A stretch of 64,000 bases of DNA from CAYLRY01 sp964386535 (GCA_964386535.1 CAYLRY010000008.1:11225-75224); one strand, 5' to 3'. Positions 28,256-36,660 are shown, counted from the first letter of the stretch. The notes: generated from the letters alone by a model not told the origin. Program-made: numbers and translations.

Positions 28256-29440
28256 ATGCCTCCAAAATTATTAGAGGGTATAAAGGTAGTGGATTTTACC
28301 TGGCATCTCACGGGTCCTTTGACCACCAAGTTTTTATCCGATTGCGGGGCTGAAGTAATACATGTGGAGAGCCGGAAAAGGCCAGATATTCAGCGAGTTA
28401 ACGATAGTAAAGGCAGTTTTAACCAGTATCATACCGGAAAGCTGGGCATCACTCTTAACCTGTCCATGCCTGCCGGACTGGAACTGGCCAAACGTTTGAT
28501 TGCCCGCGCGGATGTGGTGGTGGAAAATTTCTCCGGCGGGGCGATGGAAAGAATGGGGCTGGGATACGAAGTGCTTAAAAAAATAAAGCCTGATATTATC
28601 ATGCTAAGTTCATGTATGCAGGGGCAAACCGGACCCCATGCCAGGCTTCCGGGGTCAGGGCATAAATTAACAGCCCTGTCAGGATTCAGCACCATTACCG
28701 GCTGGCCTGATCGCCTGCCGGGAAATATTTTGGCCTATACCGATTTTATCGGCCCCCGTTTTAATGTAATCGCCATCCTGGCTGCCCTGGAATACCGGCG
28801 GCGTACCAGCAGAGGACAATACCTGGATATGTCACAATACGAAAACGCCATTCATTTCATGACGCCTCTGATACTGGATTATGTGGTAAATAAAAGACTA
28901 GCCGGACGACAGGGAAACCGGTGCGATTATGCCGCCCCTCATAATGCATATAAATGCCAGGGAGATGACCGCTGGTGTGTCATTGCTGTTTTTACAGATG
29001 AGGAGTGGCAGAGCTTATGCCAGGTGATCGGTAATCCTTCCTGGACTAAAGATCCGAAATTTGCTACTCTCCTGGGAAGGAAGCAAAATGAAGATGAACT
29101 TGACCGCCTTCTGGGAGAATGGACGATTTCCCGCTCCGCTGAAGAAGTAATGTCTTTAATGCAGGCCAGAGGCGTAGCCGCAGGTATAGTAGCTACTGGA
29201 GAAGACCTGATGGAGCGAGACCTCCAGCTTAAACACCGGCAGACATTCGTTAAGCTTGAGCACCCTGTAATAGGGGAATATCGCACCCAGACCGGACTGC
29301 ATTGCACTTTATCCAAAACCAAAATTGATTTGAAACGCGCCCCTTTGCTGGGAGAGCATAATGAATATGTTTTTAAAGAAATTCTGGGTTTGCCGGATGA
29401 AGAATATAATAGCCTGGTAAATGGTGGGATTATCAACTGA
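28256..29440 (+). CDS. CaiB/BaiF-type class III CoA-transferase subunit, catalytic Asp present
   Basis: A 394-residue family III CoA-transferase with LLEGIKVVDFTWHLTGP, the CoA-binding loop FLSDCGAEVIHVE, and the catalytic Asp in LAYTDFIGPRFN at the same spacing (15 residues before ILAAL) as in formyl-CoA transferase. It should move CoA between carboxylates through an aspartyl-CoA thioester. It follows the Asp-less subunit by 19 bases. Together they are proposed to activate the acid that the reductase acts on. Confidence 0.87.
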   Translation: MPPKLLEGIKVVDFTWHLTGPLTTKFLSDCGAEVIHVESRKRPDIQRVNDSKGSFNQYHTGKLGITLNLSMPAGLELAKRLIARADVVVENFSGGAMERMGLGYEVLKKIKPDIIMLSSCMQGQTGPHARLPGSGHKLTALSGFSTITGWPDRLPGNILAYTDFIGPRFNVIAILAALEYRRRTSRGQYLDMSQYENAIHFMTPLILDYVVNKRLAGRQGNRCDYAAPHNAYKCQGDDRWCVIAVFTDEEWQSLCQVIGNPSWTKDPKFATLLGRKQNEDELDRLLGEWTISRSAEEVMSLMQARGVAAGIVATGEDLMERDLQLKHRQTFVKLEHPVIGEYRTQTGLHCTLSKTKIDLKRAPLLGEHNEYVFKEILGLPDEEYNSLVNGGIIN

Positions 29441-29537
29441 CATTGCTGTAACATTATCTTCATTTTTCTTTTCTAGCCTCTATCTTAGATGCTAAATTCG
29501 CCCGTACAGCAAAAAAGCAAGGAGGGTATAGATTACC

Positions 29538-30857
29538 ATGACAGAAGCCAGGAAAATTCCCGTAGAGGATCAAAGACTAATAGACATTGTTCAGAAAAAG
29601 CATGGCAAGAGCATCGAGGAGCTTCGCCATGAAAGAGAAAAGAGGCTCTGGGATGCCGTGGAGTTGAAAGTGCCTGACAGGGTACCGGTAATATTCGGAG
29701 GCACATTCTTTGCCTGCAAGTATGCCGGCATTCCTTACTCGGCTGCCTATTATGATACTGCCGCCTGGAAGAACGCCTTTAAGAAAATGATCGTGGATAT
29801 GGACCCGGATTCATACGGCTGGGAGCCACGAGAGTCGGGTTTAGCGCTCGAAGCTCTTGAGTCGAACTACACCCGCTGGCCCGGCGGACCTTTACCGCCG
29901 GATGTGCCTTTCCAGATCGCAGAGAAGGAATACATGAAGGCAGATGAGTACGACCTTTTCCTCACAGATCCTTCTGACTATATGCTGCGGTATTTACTGC
30001 CCCGTGTTTATGACGCCTTACAGCCGCTGACCAAATTACCCCCCCTGATGGGCTTTGGTGCTAACTTGGAGCCGGTTGCCAGATTGCTGGTATCTCCGGA
30101 ATTCGAACCGGTAATCAAGGCAATGAAAAAAGCCGGTGATGCTGAGGCGGAAAAGCAGCGGCTGATCAGTACCATGACGGAAGAAATGGCTGATCTCGGG
30201 TTCCCCCTGCCGTTGAATCCTACCGGTGGGATTATACCCCCGTTCTCCAGCTTCAGCAACACTTTCCGCACTTTTAACGGCGTGGTTATGGACATGTTCC
30301 GCCGGCCTGATAAACTCAAAGCAGCGCTGCAATTGATGCTCAACATTCGCATTGCCCGAGCCAAACCAGCCGTAAAATCACTGGGACATCCCACACTGGG
30401 AAGCTCAGGAGAGGCGCACCGCGTTTCGGATGAATTCTTCTCTAACAAACAGTTCGAAGAATTTGTCTGGCCATACTGGAAGCAGGCCATGGATAAGACC
30501 TATGAACTGGGATACGATATCATCTTCATGTTTTTTGAAGGAAAGCGTGATAAGCAGCTTCATTATTTTACCCAGTACCCGAAGAGAAGTATGCTGATAC
30601 GTTTTGCAGAAACCGATATTTTCCGGGCCAAGGAGATCCTGGGAGAAAAAGCCTGTATCATGGGCAATGTCCCTATTACCATGCTCCAACTCGCGTCACC
30701 TTCTGTGGTGGAAGAATACTGTAAGAAGCTGATTACGCAGGTCGGGAAGAACGGCGGCTTTATCCTTAGGTGCTCTACTGACTTCACACAGGAAGCCAAA
30801 CCAGAGAATGTGAAAGCAATGATAGATTCGGTAGAAAAATACGGCCGGTACTATTGA
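29538..30857 (+). CDS. Uroporphyrinogen decarboxylase-family protein (methyltransferase-like)
   Basis: A 439-residue protein of the UroD superfamily. The C-terminal barrel end reads GGFILRCSTDF then KPENVKAMIDSVEKYG, like the cobalamin-dependent methyltransferases MtaA/MtbA where a Cys binds zinc. The N-terminal 60 residues (VEDQRLID... VELKVPDRVPV) are typical of long UroD-like proteins. True haem-pathway UroD is unlikely, given the length and setting. It lies 97 bases after the CoA-transferase pair with AAGGAGGG before the ATG, so it may act on the same compound. Confidence 0.82.
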   Translation: MTEARKIPVEDQRLIDIVQKKHGKSIEELRHEREKRLWDAVELKVPDRVPVIFGGTFFACKYAGIPYSAAYYDTAAWKNAFKKMIVDMDPDSYGWEPRESGLALEALESNYTRWPGGPLPPDVPFQIAEKEYMKADEYDLFLTDPSDYMLRYLLPRVYDALQPLTKLPPLMGFGANLEPVARLLVSPEFEPVIKAMKKAGDAEAEKQRLISTMTEEMADLGFPLPLNPTGGIIPPFSSFSNTFRTFNGVVMDMFRRPDKLKAALQLMLNIRIARAKPAVKSLGHPTLGSSGEAHRVSDEFFSNKQFEEFVWPYWKQAMDKTYELGYDIIFMFFEGKRDKQLHYFTQYPKRSMLIRFAETDIFRAKEILGEKACIMGNVPITMLQLASPSVVEEYCKKLITQVGKNGGFILRCSTDFTQEAKPENVKAMIDSVEKYGRYY

Positions 30858-30930
30858 TTAATTCGTTCCTTTCCCAAAAATCAATTGATTTATTAGATTC
30901 GGACTGATAGAATATACCTAGAAAAAATAA

Positions 30931-31003
30931 GGGTGATGAAGCTCACCCAGGGTTGTCAGGATAAATCCCTGAACTGTCCATCAAAGCTGATAGCTTCTAC
31001 TGG
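30931..31003 (+). ncRNA. Fluoride riboswitch (crcB motif), no fluoride gene downstream
   Basis: The leader shape matches the fluoride aptamer: GGGU-GAUGAAGCUC-ACCC at 30931-30948, a middle hairpin around UCAGG/CCUGA, and the 3' element GCUGAUAGCUUCUACUGG. The pseudoknot GAAGCU (30938-30943) with AGCUUC (30992-30997) is the covaried equivalent of the GAGGCC/GGCCUC in the well-known Thermotoga aptamer. The middle arm is longer than usual. A terminator overlaps its 3' end. Both nearby plus-strand genes end upstream, and no crcB or fluoride transporter gene follows. Confidence 0.82.
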
Positions 31004-31027
31004 TTACTAACTAGTAGGAGCTTTTTT
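30992..31027 (+). terminator. Terminator of the fluoride riboswitch
   Basis: AGCTTCTACT (30992-31001) pairs with AGTAGGAGCT (31013-31022) over ten base pairs with one G-T, followed by TTTTT. Its 5' arm contains the pseudoknot strand of the aptamer (AGCTTC), so ligand binding and termination are mutually exclusive, the usual ON-switch layout. Confidence 0.82.
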
Positions 31028-31245
31028 ATGTCTACAACTCTAAAAATATGGGTGAAAGGGTATATTCAGCAAATATTGAAACAGTGAAATAAAGTGTAAA
31101 TAGAATTTTGAGCAGGTAAAACATATTAAGGTTAACTCTCGTCTTATGGAAGATGTAATGAATAATAGACTTCAGAACAAACATAAGGCATGGTGTGGGT
31201 TATGAGTGGACTTGCTAACTTTACTACAATAGTGAACAGCAATGT

Positions 31246-31458
31246 CTAGAGCCGTCCAGGAGCTTCAACGGTACAAGCAAGCTCTCCGGTCTTGCCATAG
31301 GAACTCTTCTTGCCAGTTACTGTAATACATGTGATTACCTCGCCGTGCCTGATCGTGGATCTGTTGGAAAACGTCTCGCCGTATCCTTTAGTTACCTTGA
31401 TCGATTCGCGTGTCAAGGCAGAAGGAATTATCCCCAGGTGAGCTTCATCACCGGACAT
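31246..31458 (-). CDS. Hypothetical small protein after the MFS gene
   Basis: A possible 70-residue protein beginning five bases after the MFS stop on the same strand. No ribosome-binding site is seen and I recognise no motif; residues 20-45 are charged and rich in Thr/Ser. It may be a real co-transcribed small gene or chance coding in a decayed region. Confidence 0.25.
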   Translation of the reverse strand: MSGDEAHLGIIPSALTRESIKVTKGYGETFSNRSTIRHGEVITCITVTGKKSSYGKTGELACTVEAPGRL

Positions 31459-31463
31459 AGATA

Positions 31464-32669
31464 TTAATTTGATCGTCGAGTAAAAAACAACAACGCTATT
31501 GCAATTATTTCCATAATCACCGCGAAAACAAATATATAAACGATGGAGACTTCATAAAGGAACCCCATCGCAGTACTTCCCAGAAATAATGATAAACCAT
31601 AAAGCGTGTTGAAAATGCCATAAGCGCTACCCCTCCTTTCCATTGGGACCATATCGGCTATTGCTGCTCGCATAATAGTCTCATGAATACCCATCACAGC
31701 ACCCCATATCACTATAGCCCCCAGTATTAATCCGTAGGATTGTGAAAATCCCAGCAACGGAATAGGCATAGTCAATACAGGAACAGCTATTAAAACCTTC
31801 AAGCCTTTTTTATCATAGGTCTTGCCAATGATTAAGGCCACAATTGCGTCGACTCCCATAGCCACTGCATAAAGAATCGGGATCTGAGCATCAGAAATGA
31901 TTGCTTGAGCCTTTACATGGTAAGCGATAAGCTGAAAGCTGGCAAAACCTGTTCCGGCCAGAAGGACAAAAAAACCATACAGCCAAAATACCCGGCCAAG
32001 TCTGGCTTTGGGGGGTTGTATATTGGTTTCGATTTTAGTTTCCAGCTTTTCTGGAACCGGAGCTTTCCGATTCGCAAATACCAGGGCCGCGACACATAGC
32101 ACAACGGGTAACCAGAGTAAATTAAAGCCTGGCTGATAGGCCTGGCTCTCCAACAAAGCAAATGACAGGATAAGAGGGCCAATAATAGCTCCGACCTGAT
32201 CCATCGCCTCATGAATCGCAAACGCCCAACCCCTGCCAATATTTTTCCCAGCGTAAGAGATTATTGTATCCCGTGCCGGGCTTCTAATAGCCTTGCCGAT
32301 ACGCTCTAAAATGAGAAGCAGCGCCGCAAGTTGCCAGCAACCTGCGAAGGCTAACAGGGGAATAGCTGCAATCAGGCCGTAGCCGATAAATGTCAGCGCC
32401 CAATAGGCTTTAGTGCGGTCTGCAAAATATCCTGAAACAATCCTTAACCCATATCCAAGAAACTCACCAGCCCCGGTAATAAGACCGACCATTGCGGCGC
32501 TGGCTCCTAACGTCGCTAGATAAGGACTGCTGATACTCCGGCCTCCTTCGTAGGCAATATCCCCAAACATGCTGACGATACCGAGAAGCATAACAAGCTG
32601 GAATGCCGTCTTGCGATAGTCTTTCTTTTTTGATTGCCCGGAATTTACGTGGATTTCTTCTTGTTTCAT
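31464..32669 (-). CDS. MFS transporter (12 transmembrane segments)
   Basis: A 401-residue major facilitator with about 12 hydrophobic segments. The loop YFADRTKAYWAL between helices 2 and 3 corresponds to the GXXXDRXGRR motif; AIRSPARDTIISYA and FAIHEAMDQVGAIIGP resemble the multidrug/arabinose-efflux-like group. The substrate is not predictable. The reading frame is open upstream without a stop into a segment that encodes an amphi-Trp-like domain, so the natural gene may be a fusion; the ATG at 32669 is used here because MFS homology begins about 20 residues later. Confidence 0.85.
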   Translation of the reverse strand: MKQEEIHVNSGQSKKKDYRKTAFQLVMLLGIVSMFGDIAYEGGRSISSPYLATLGASAAMVGLITGAGEFLGYGLRIVSGYFADRTKAYWALTFIGYGLIAAIPLLAFAGCWQLAALLLILERIGKAIRSPARDTIISYAGKNIGRGWAFAIHEAMDQVGAIIGPLILSFALLESQAYQPGFNLLWLPVVLCVAALVFANRKAPVPEKLETKIETNIQPPKARLGRVFWLYGFFVLLAGTGFASFQLIAYHVKAQAIISDAQIPILYAVAMGVDAIVALIIGKTYDKKGLKVLIAVPVLTMPIPLLGFSQSYGLILGAIVIWGAVMGIHETIMRAAIADMVPMERRGSAYGIFNTLYGLSLFLGSTAMGFLYEVSIVYIFVFAVIMEIIAIALLFFTRRSN

Positions 32670-32985
32670 GACGGTTGCTCTTTCAGAATCCTGCCATTCT
32701 ATCTTAATTCCTAATGATTTTACACCTCGGCTGGCTAGGTATTTCAGTTCCATGGCAACTGATTCAGGAAGAATTACCTCGGTCTCTTCGCCAAACTTAA
32801 AGGACTTATTCTCAAGTTTATCGATGATTTCTTTTAACCTGGTTAGCAGTTGGTCCCTTGAATATACTGCCTGAATATTTTGTTGACCCCCTTTTGCTTC
32901 TTCCTTAAGCTTTAGAATTGGGATAAGGTTTTGAGGGTATTTTTTGTATTATCGCTAGACAGCCTTTAAACTCTTTTGCCTTCAA
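32670..32985 (-). pseudogene. Frameshifted amphi-Trp domain fused in frame to the MFS gene
   Basis: Upstream of the MFS gene on the same strand is a TTG start (32983-32985) with a good GAGGAG site, coding MKAKEFKGCLAIIQK before it goes out of frame at about 32940-32945, a run of six T on the plus strand. Removing one base from that run would join it to an open frame with RDQLLTRLKEIIDKLENK, then EEVILPESV-like strands, ending in GIKIEW, the pattern of the amphi-Trp domain. The joined frame continues without stop into the MFS start. It is either a true indel in a natural fusion gene or a sequence error. Confidence 0.6.
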
Positions 32986-33039
32986 AAAATATCTCCTCAA
33001 TAATATTTGTTGGTATAAAAATAACAGTTGTTTATAATC

Positions 33040-33310
33040 ATCGTCAAACTGGCGGACGGGGGAGGATTATCTCCGCGTGTTATCGAACAACTCAAAAAGA
33101 AAAAGAACCTTCCGCCATCTCTGGTTAATCCTGAAGTAAATGGAACAGATATGTGTTCCCGAAAGTCACTCTTGGAGATTAAATGAAAGGCATTACGAGG
33201 TTTTGCCGGGGTTTGATAAGGCCGAGACTAAGGCAAAAATAAAAAGCAGAACAGGTTTCGACCAGGAGAAGAAGCTATTCCATTCAACCATCGGCATTAA
33301 AATAATCTAA
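33040..33310 (+). pseudogene. Decayed coding remnant, identity unknown
   Basis: Plus-strand frame one reads LADGGGLSPRVIEQLKKKKN and LVNPEVNG before a stop at 33184; the next frame reads HYEVLPGFDKAETKAKI up to a stop at 33308-33310. The two join around 33145-33160 by one frameshift, giving a plausible C-terminal fragment of about 85 residues. No start is visible. I cannot name the family; an aldehyde ferredoxin oxidoreductase-like tail was considered but not supported beyond the loose HYE match. Confidence 0.4.
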
Positions 33311-33316
33311 ATTCAA

Positions 33317-34387
33317 TCATATAGTGATATTTTTTTCAAAGGCCCGGATTCTTTTCATCCTCAAGATAACGTGAACATCCTTACCGGTCTCCAAATTCAT
33401 ATCCTGGTAAATATGATGGGGTATTTCCGAGATCAATTTATTATTACCTATTTTAAGGTAGATTCTCATGGTATCAGTCCGGGGTACAATGTTAATTATT
33501 TTACCCATGAAGCTGTTTACCCCGGGTCCGCGAGGCTTGATTTCAGAAACGTAAATATGCCGGGGTAAAATGGCTATTTTATGAATATTCTCGCCTTCAT
33601 GCGGCACCATTATTTTCAATCCCTGACAGCCAACCTCCATAATGCCCTGCCCTGTATTTTTACTGTAATCACAATCCAGTATATTGGGAGCTCCTATGAA
33701 ATCAGACACCCTTTCGTTGCAGGGGGAAAACAGCAGCTTTTCCGGCTCATCTACCTGCTCAATCTTACCGTCCATCACAATCGCCAACCTATCAGCCATA
33801 TTTACGGCTTCCATCAGGTCATGAGTAACATAAATAGTGGTAATGCCCAATCGTCTGTGAATCTGCTTTAATTCCGTTCTTAAATATTTAGAGGTCTGAG
33901 GATCCAGTGCACTGAACGGTTCATCCATGAGTAGTATTTGAGGGGAAGCAGCCAGAGCCCTGGCCAGTGCCACACGCTGCTTTTCACCGCCGCTTAAAGT
34001 GCGTGTATCTCGATCTAACAAATTAGTAATTGCAAACAGGTTAGCCATGGTAAGCGTCTTTTCCTGGACCTTTGCTTTGTCATACTTGCCCCTCTTCAAT
34101 CCAAATTGAATATTTTCAGTGACATTAAGAAAAGGAAACAGAACATAGTCTTGTGGAACATAGCCTATTCTGCGTTCCTCAGGAGATAGGGATGTGATAT
34201 TTTTCCCGTCAACACTGATTTCGCCTTTTTTAACCCTGTGTAACCCTGCCAGGCATTCTATAAATATGGTTTTACCTGCTCCTGAGGGCCCCAGGATTAT
34301 AAAGTATTCCTGATCTTTGATGGAAAGGTTCAAATTTTTAAGAGAAAACCCACCTATTTGAATGGAAAGATTTTTTATTTCTATCAT
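33317..34387 (-). CDS. Molybdate/tungstate ABC transporter ATPase with TOBE/MOP-like C-terminus
   Basis: A 356-residue ATPase: Walker A GPSGAGKT, signature LSGGEKQRVALARAL, Walker B LLMDEPFSALDP. Residues from about 230 on form beta strands of the TOBE type with FMGKIINIVPRTDTMRIYL, common in ModC/WtpC. Its start overlaps the stop of the permease gene by four bases. It energises import of molybdate or tungstate; the metal preference cannot be read from sequence. It is the last gene of an operon behind two RNA elements. Confidence 0.88.
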   Translation of the reverse strand: MIEIKNLSIQIGGFSLKNLNLSIKDQEYFIILGPSGAGKTIFIECLAGLHRVKKGEISVDGKNITSLSPEERRIGYVPQDYVLFPFLNVTENIQFGLKRGKYDKAKVQEKTLTMANLFAITNLLDRDTRTLSGGEKQRVALARALAASPQILLMDEPFSALDPQTSKYLRTELKQIHRRLGITTIYVTHDLMEAVNMADRLAIVMDGKIEQVDEPEKLLFSPCNERVSDFIGAPNILDCDYSKNTGQGIMEVGCQGLKIMVPHEGENIHKIAILPRHIYVSEIKPRGPGVNSFMGKIINIVPRTDTMRIYLKIGNNKLISEIPHHIYQDMNLETGKDVHVILRMKRIRAFEKNITI

Positions 34388-35193
34388 AAACTAAACCTGC
34401 GTCCGGTAATTAACCGAACCAGCAGTAATGCCAAGAGTGAAATTGCCACCAGTATCAGTATTAAAGCTACAGCCTGTTCGATATTGGCAGAAGCAAGACT
34501 TAATGCTATAGAAATAGGTAGAGTTTCTGTTTTCATGGCAGTCGCACCAGCCAGTGTCACAGTAGCTCCAAATTCGCCGACAGCTCTGGCCCAGGTTAGA
34601 ATGCTGGCAGCTACCAAGCCGTTTTTGGCCAAAGGTAGCATCACTTTAAAGAAGGCTTCCGGTTTGCTGCAACCCAGCGTGCGGGCAACCTGCTCATAGC
34701 GCGTGTCAATACTATCAAAAGTAGATTTTAAAAGGCGAACGGCTAATGCGCTCACAATGGTAAACTGAGCCAGGACAATCCCTGGAACTGAAAAAACAAA
34801 TTGAAGCACATTGTTATTTATAACCTGACCCAAGGGAGTATTGAAAAACACCAGCAATGCAGCACCCAGTGCAACTGGAGAAATTACTATTGGCAAATCC
34901 AGCAGGCTATCTATCAGGTTTTTCCCGAAGAAGTCATTTTTAGAAATGGCGTAAGCTACCGGGATAGCGATGGCTACCGCTAAAATCGTGGTGATTGTAG
35001 CGGTAGCCAGGCTGAGCTTAATGGCAAACAAGGTATGCGAAGATAATATTGAAGAGCCGAAGGTATTCCAATCTGTATATGTCAGTAAAGAAACTATAAT
35101 AACTATAAAAAACAGAGTCAGCAGAGTTAATGCACTTATGGTTGCCGTTCTGAAAACCCTGTCACCCCGGACACCCTGAAAAATTCTGCTCAT
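34384..35193 (-). CDS. Molybdate/tungstate ABC transporter permease
   Basis: A 269-residue membrane protein with about six transmembrane helices and the coupling loop EQVARTLGCSKPEAFFKVMLPLA, as in ModB/WtpB. The segment AWARAVGEFGATVTLAGATA near the end is typical. It forms the channel with the ATPase encoded next; the start follows the binding-protein gene by 18 bases. Confidence 0.9.
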   Translation of the reverse strand: MSRIFQGVRGDRVFRTATISALTLLTLFFIVIIVSLLTYTDWNTFGSSILSSHTLFAIKLSLATATITTILAVAIAIPVAYAISKNDFFGKNLIDSLLDLPIVISPVALGAALLVFFNTPLGQVINNNVLQFVFSVPGIVLAQFTIVSALAVRLLKSTFDSIDTRYEQVARTLGCSKPEAFFKVMLPLAKNGLVAASILTWARAVGEFGATVTLAGATAMKTETLPISIALSLASANIEQAVALILILVAISLLALLLVRLITGRRFSL

Positions 35194-35211
35194 GTTATTC
35201 TCTGATATTCA

Positions 35212-36123
35212 TTAATTCATTAATACCTTCCAGGAATCGGGAAGCTGGTATTCACCCCCGATCTGGGCATTTGGAGCATATTTACGCGCTTCGGCTTCAG
35301 TAACATCATAGCCCCATTTTCTGAATATGTCCTGACCATCCGGTGAAACCAGAAAATCGATAAAGGCTGTGGCTGCTTCTCTCTCTTTGACAAAGGTAGA
35401 TACTGCCGCAGGAACATAAGCAATGCGGGGGATTTGTTCCGGGTTTAGATATATTGTTTCAATATTCTTCGGGTCCCAGGCCTGAAAAACACTCCATCCA
35501 ATAACCGCATCTACTGACTTAAGCGATATTAAAGTGGCCGTATTATCGCAACTGGCAGCCTGAGTAACTATATTAGTATAGACATCTGCCAGCAAATGAT
35601 TTTTGTTTAGAAGCTCAACAGCATATAAGCCCACGCAAACAGTAGTTGGATTGCCTATACCAACCTTAATACCTGATTTGGTAAGATCTGACAAAGATTG
35701 AATGTTCTTAGGATTTCCAGTTTGAACATTGATAGCTGGAATAAGGTAAGCAATAATTTTTGTCGAAGCCGGATCGGTTATTTTCTTGCTTTCGGATTTT
35801 ACCAGATAGTCCGGTGATCCGGGAATATAGAGGTCTCCGTTTTTTGATAATTCCATTTGAGATAGGACTGTACCGGATCCGCCGTATGTCAGGAAAACTT
35901 TTACTCCAGTTTGTTTTTCAAACGCCGCGGCGGCTTCATCCAGTGCGGGCTTACTGGCAGAACCGGCAAAGACTGATATCTCTTTACCTGACAGCGAAGA
36001 ATTTTTAGAGGATATGGACGTATTGGTTGTAGAAACCGGTTGGTTGGAACAACCTGCCAGCGACATTATCAGTAATAAACTGCTGAGTAAAAAGACTAAC
36101 AGAATATTGTTGATTTTCATCAA
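35212..36123 (-). CDS. Molybdate/tungstate-binding lipoprotein (ModA/WtpA family)
   Basis: A 303-residue lipoprotein with lipobox LIMSLAGC (Cys about residue 25). Mature start ISVFAGSASKPALDEAAAAF is the ModA-family first strand with its Ser-rich oxyanion loop (FAGSAS), and a later KVGIGNPTTVCVG shows the second oxyanion loop. It binds the anion outside the membrane and delivers it to the permease. ATG-ATG start with AAGGAG upstream. The 470-base leader holds two structured RNA elements and a candidate promoter. Confidence 0.9.
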   Translation of the reverse strand: MMKINNILLVFLLSSLLLIMSLAGCSNQPVSTTNTSISSKNSSLSGKEISVFAGSASKPALDEAAAAFEKQTGVKVFLTYGGSGTVLSQMELSKNGDLYIPGSPDYLVKSESKKITDPASTKIIAYLIPAINVQTGNPKNIQSLSDLTKSGIKVGIGNPTTVCVGLYAVELLNKNHLLADVYTNIVTQAASCDNTATLISLKSVDAVIGWSVFQAWDPKNIETIYLNPEQIPRIAYVPAAVSTFVKEREAATAFIDFLVSPDGQDIFRKWGYDVTEAEARKYAPNAQIGGEYQLPDSWKVLMN

Positions 36124-36188
36124 ATCTCCTTAAAAGTAAATAAGTGTAATTAAAACAGTCAATTATTATATTTATTTATGCTTTCATA

Positions 36189-36316
36189 CCTCTTCTCCTT
36201 TCCAATCCGGGGAAGTAGCGCCGTTTCCTGCACTACCGTTGATCCGCTTTATGCGGATACCGGCTGGTTACCCTGTCCCGAACTCACCGGGATTTAGATA
36301 AATCAGCTCCAGAGAA
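36189..36316 (-). ncRNA. Moco/Tuco-like riboswitch candidate, gene-proximal copy
   Basis: Read on the minus strand: UUCUC pairs with GGAGAA at the end; GCUG pairs with CAGC; an internal UCCCG/CGGGA hairpin; AUCCGC/GCGGAU; UAGUGC/GCGCUA around GGAAAC; and a final UUCC/GGAA hairpin ending in UUGGAAAGGAG. The ending (hairpin, UCCCC, GGAAAGG-purine-G, then a ribosome-binding-like site and AUG) resembles the E. coli moaA leader. The AUG that follows gives only three codons; wtpA-like starts 66 bases further on. Confidence 0.6.
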
Positions 36317-36412
36317 ATGGTTTATTCTTTTATCAATTTACCAATCTTCTCAGAGAGAAAAAAACATTGATAAAGAGTTCATGTAAAATGAACTATGAAG
36401 ATGAAATAACAA

Positions 36413-36453
36413 AATAATAGCGCTTCTCTGAAATAGAGAGCGCTATTATTTTT
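36413..36453 (-). terminator. Strong hairpin between the two RNA elements
   Basis: On the minus strand AATAATAGCGC-TCTCT pairs with AGAGA-GCGCTATTATT with one bulged base, a 16-bp stem, then TTTTGTT. A likely rho-independent terminator for transcripts that pass the upstream element; on the plus strand it is followed by ATTTTTG, so it can act both ways. Confidence 0.65.
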
Positions 36454-36468
36454 GCAAACAGACTTCAT

Positions 36469-36592
36469 TTCATCTCCTTTCCAATTTGGGAAATATCACC
36501 GTTTCCAGTGATACCGTCGAGATTCTGCATCTACCGGCTGTTAACCTTGTTCTTGCTTGAATTTAGGTACAACAGCTCTGGAGAATTTCACT
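36469..36592 (-). ncRNA. Moco/Tuco-like riboswitch candidate, promoter-proximal copy
   Basis: On the minus strand: UCUCC/GGAGA closing stem, GCUGUU/AACAGC, GAU/AUC inside CCG/CGG, UAUCAC/GUGAUA around GGAAAC, and UUUCC/GGAAA before GGAG. All stems match those of the second copy with compensatory changes (for example UAUCAC/GUGAUA versus UAGUGC/GCGCUA), which argues for a conserved fold. It begins about seven bases after the -10 of a promoter and ends at AAAGGAG followed by AUGs; the open frame from the second AUG is 29 codons. Confidence 0.6.
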
Positions 36593-36599
36593 AATTGCT

Positions 36600-36628
36600 A
36601 TAATATCAAGGTTTAAAAAATCCGTCAA
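36600..36628 (-). promoter_or_regulatory. Sigma-70 promoter for the molybdate/tungstate operon leader
   Basis: On the minus strand TTGACG (36623-36628) and TATTAT (36600-36605) are exactly 17 bases apart. Transcription would begin near 36593, at the 5' edge of the first RNA element. Confidence 0.7.
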
Positions 36629-36660
36629 TAAATACGTCCCATATTGTCATAAAAACCCTG

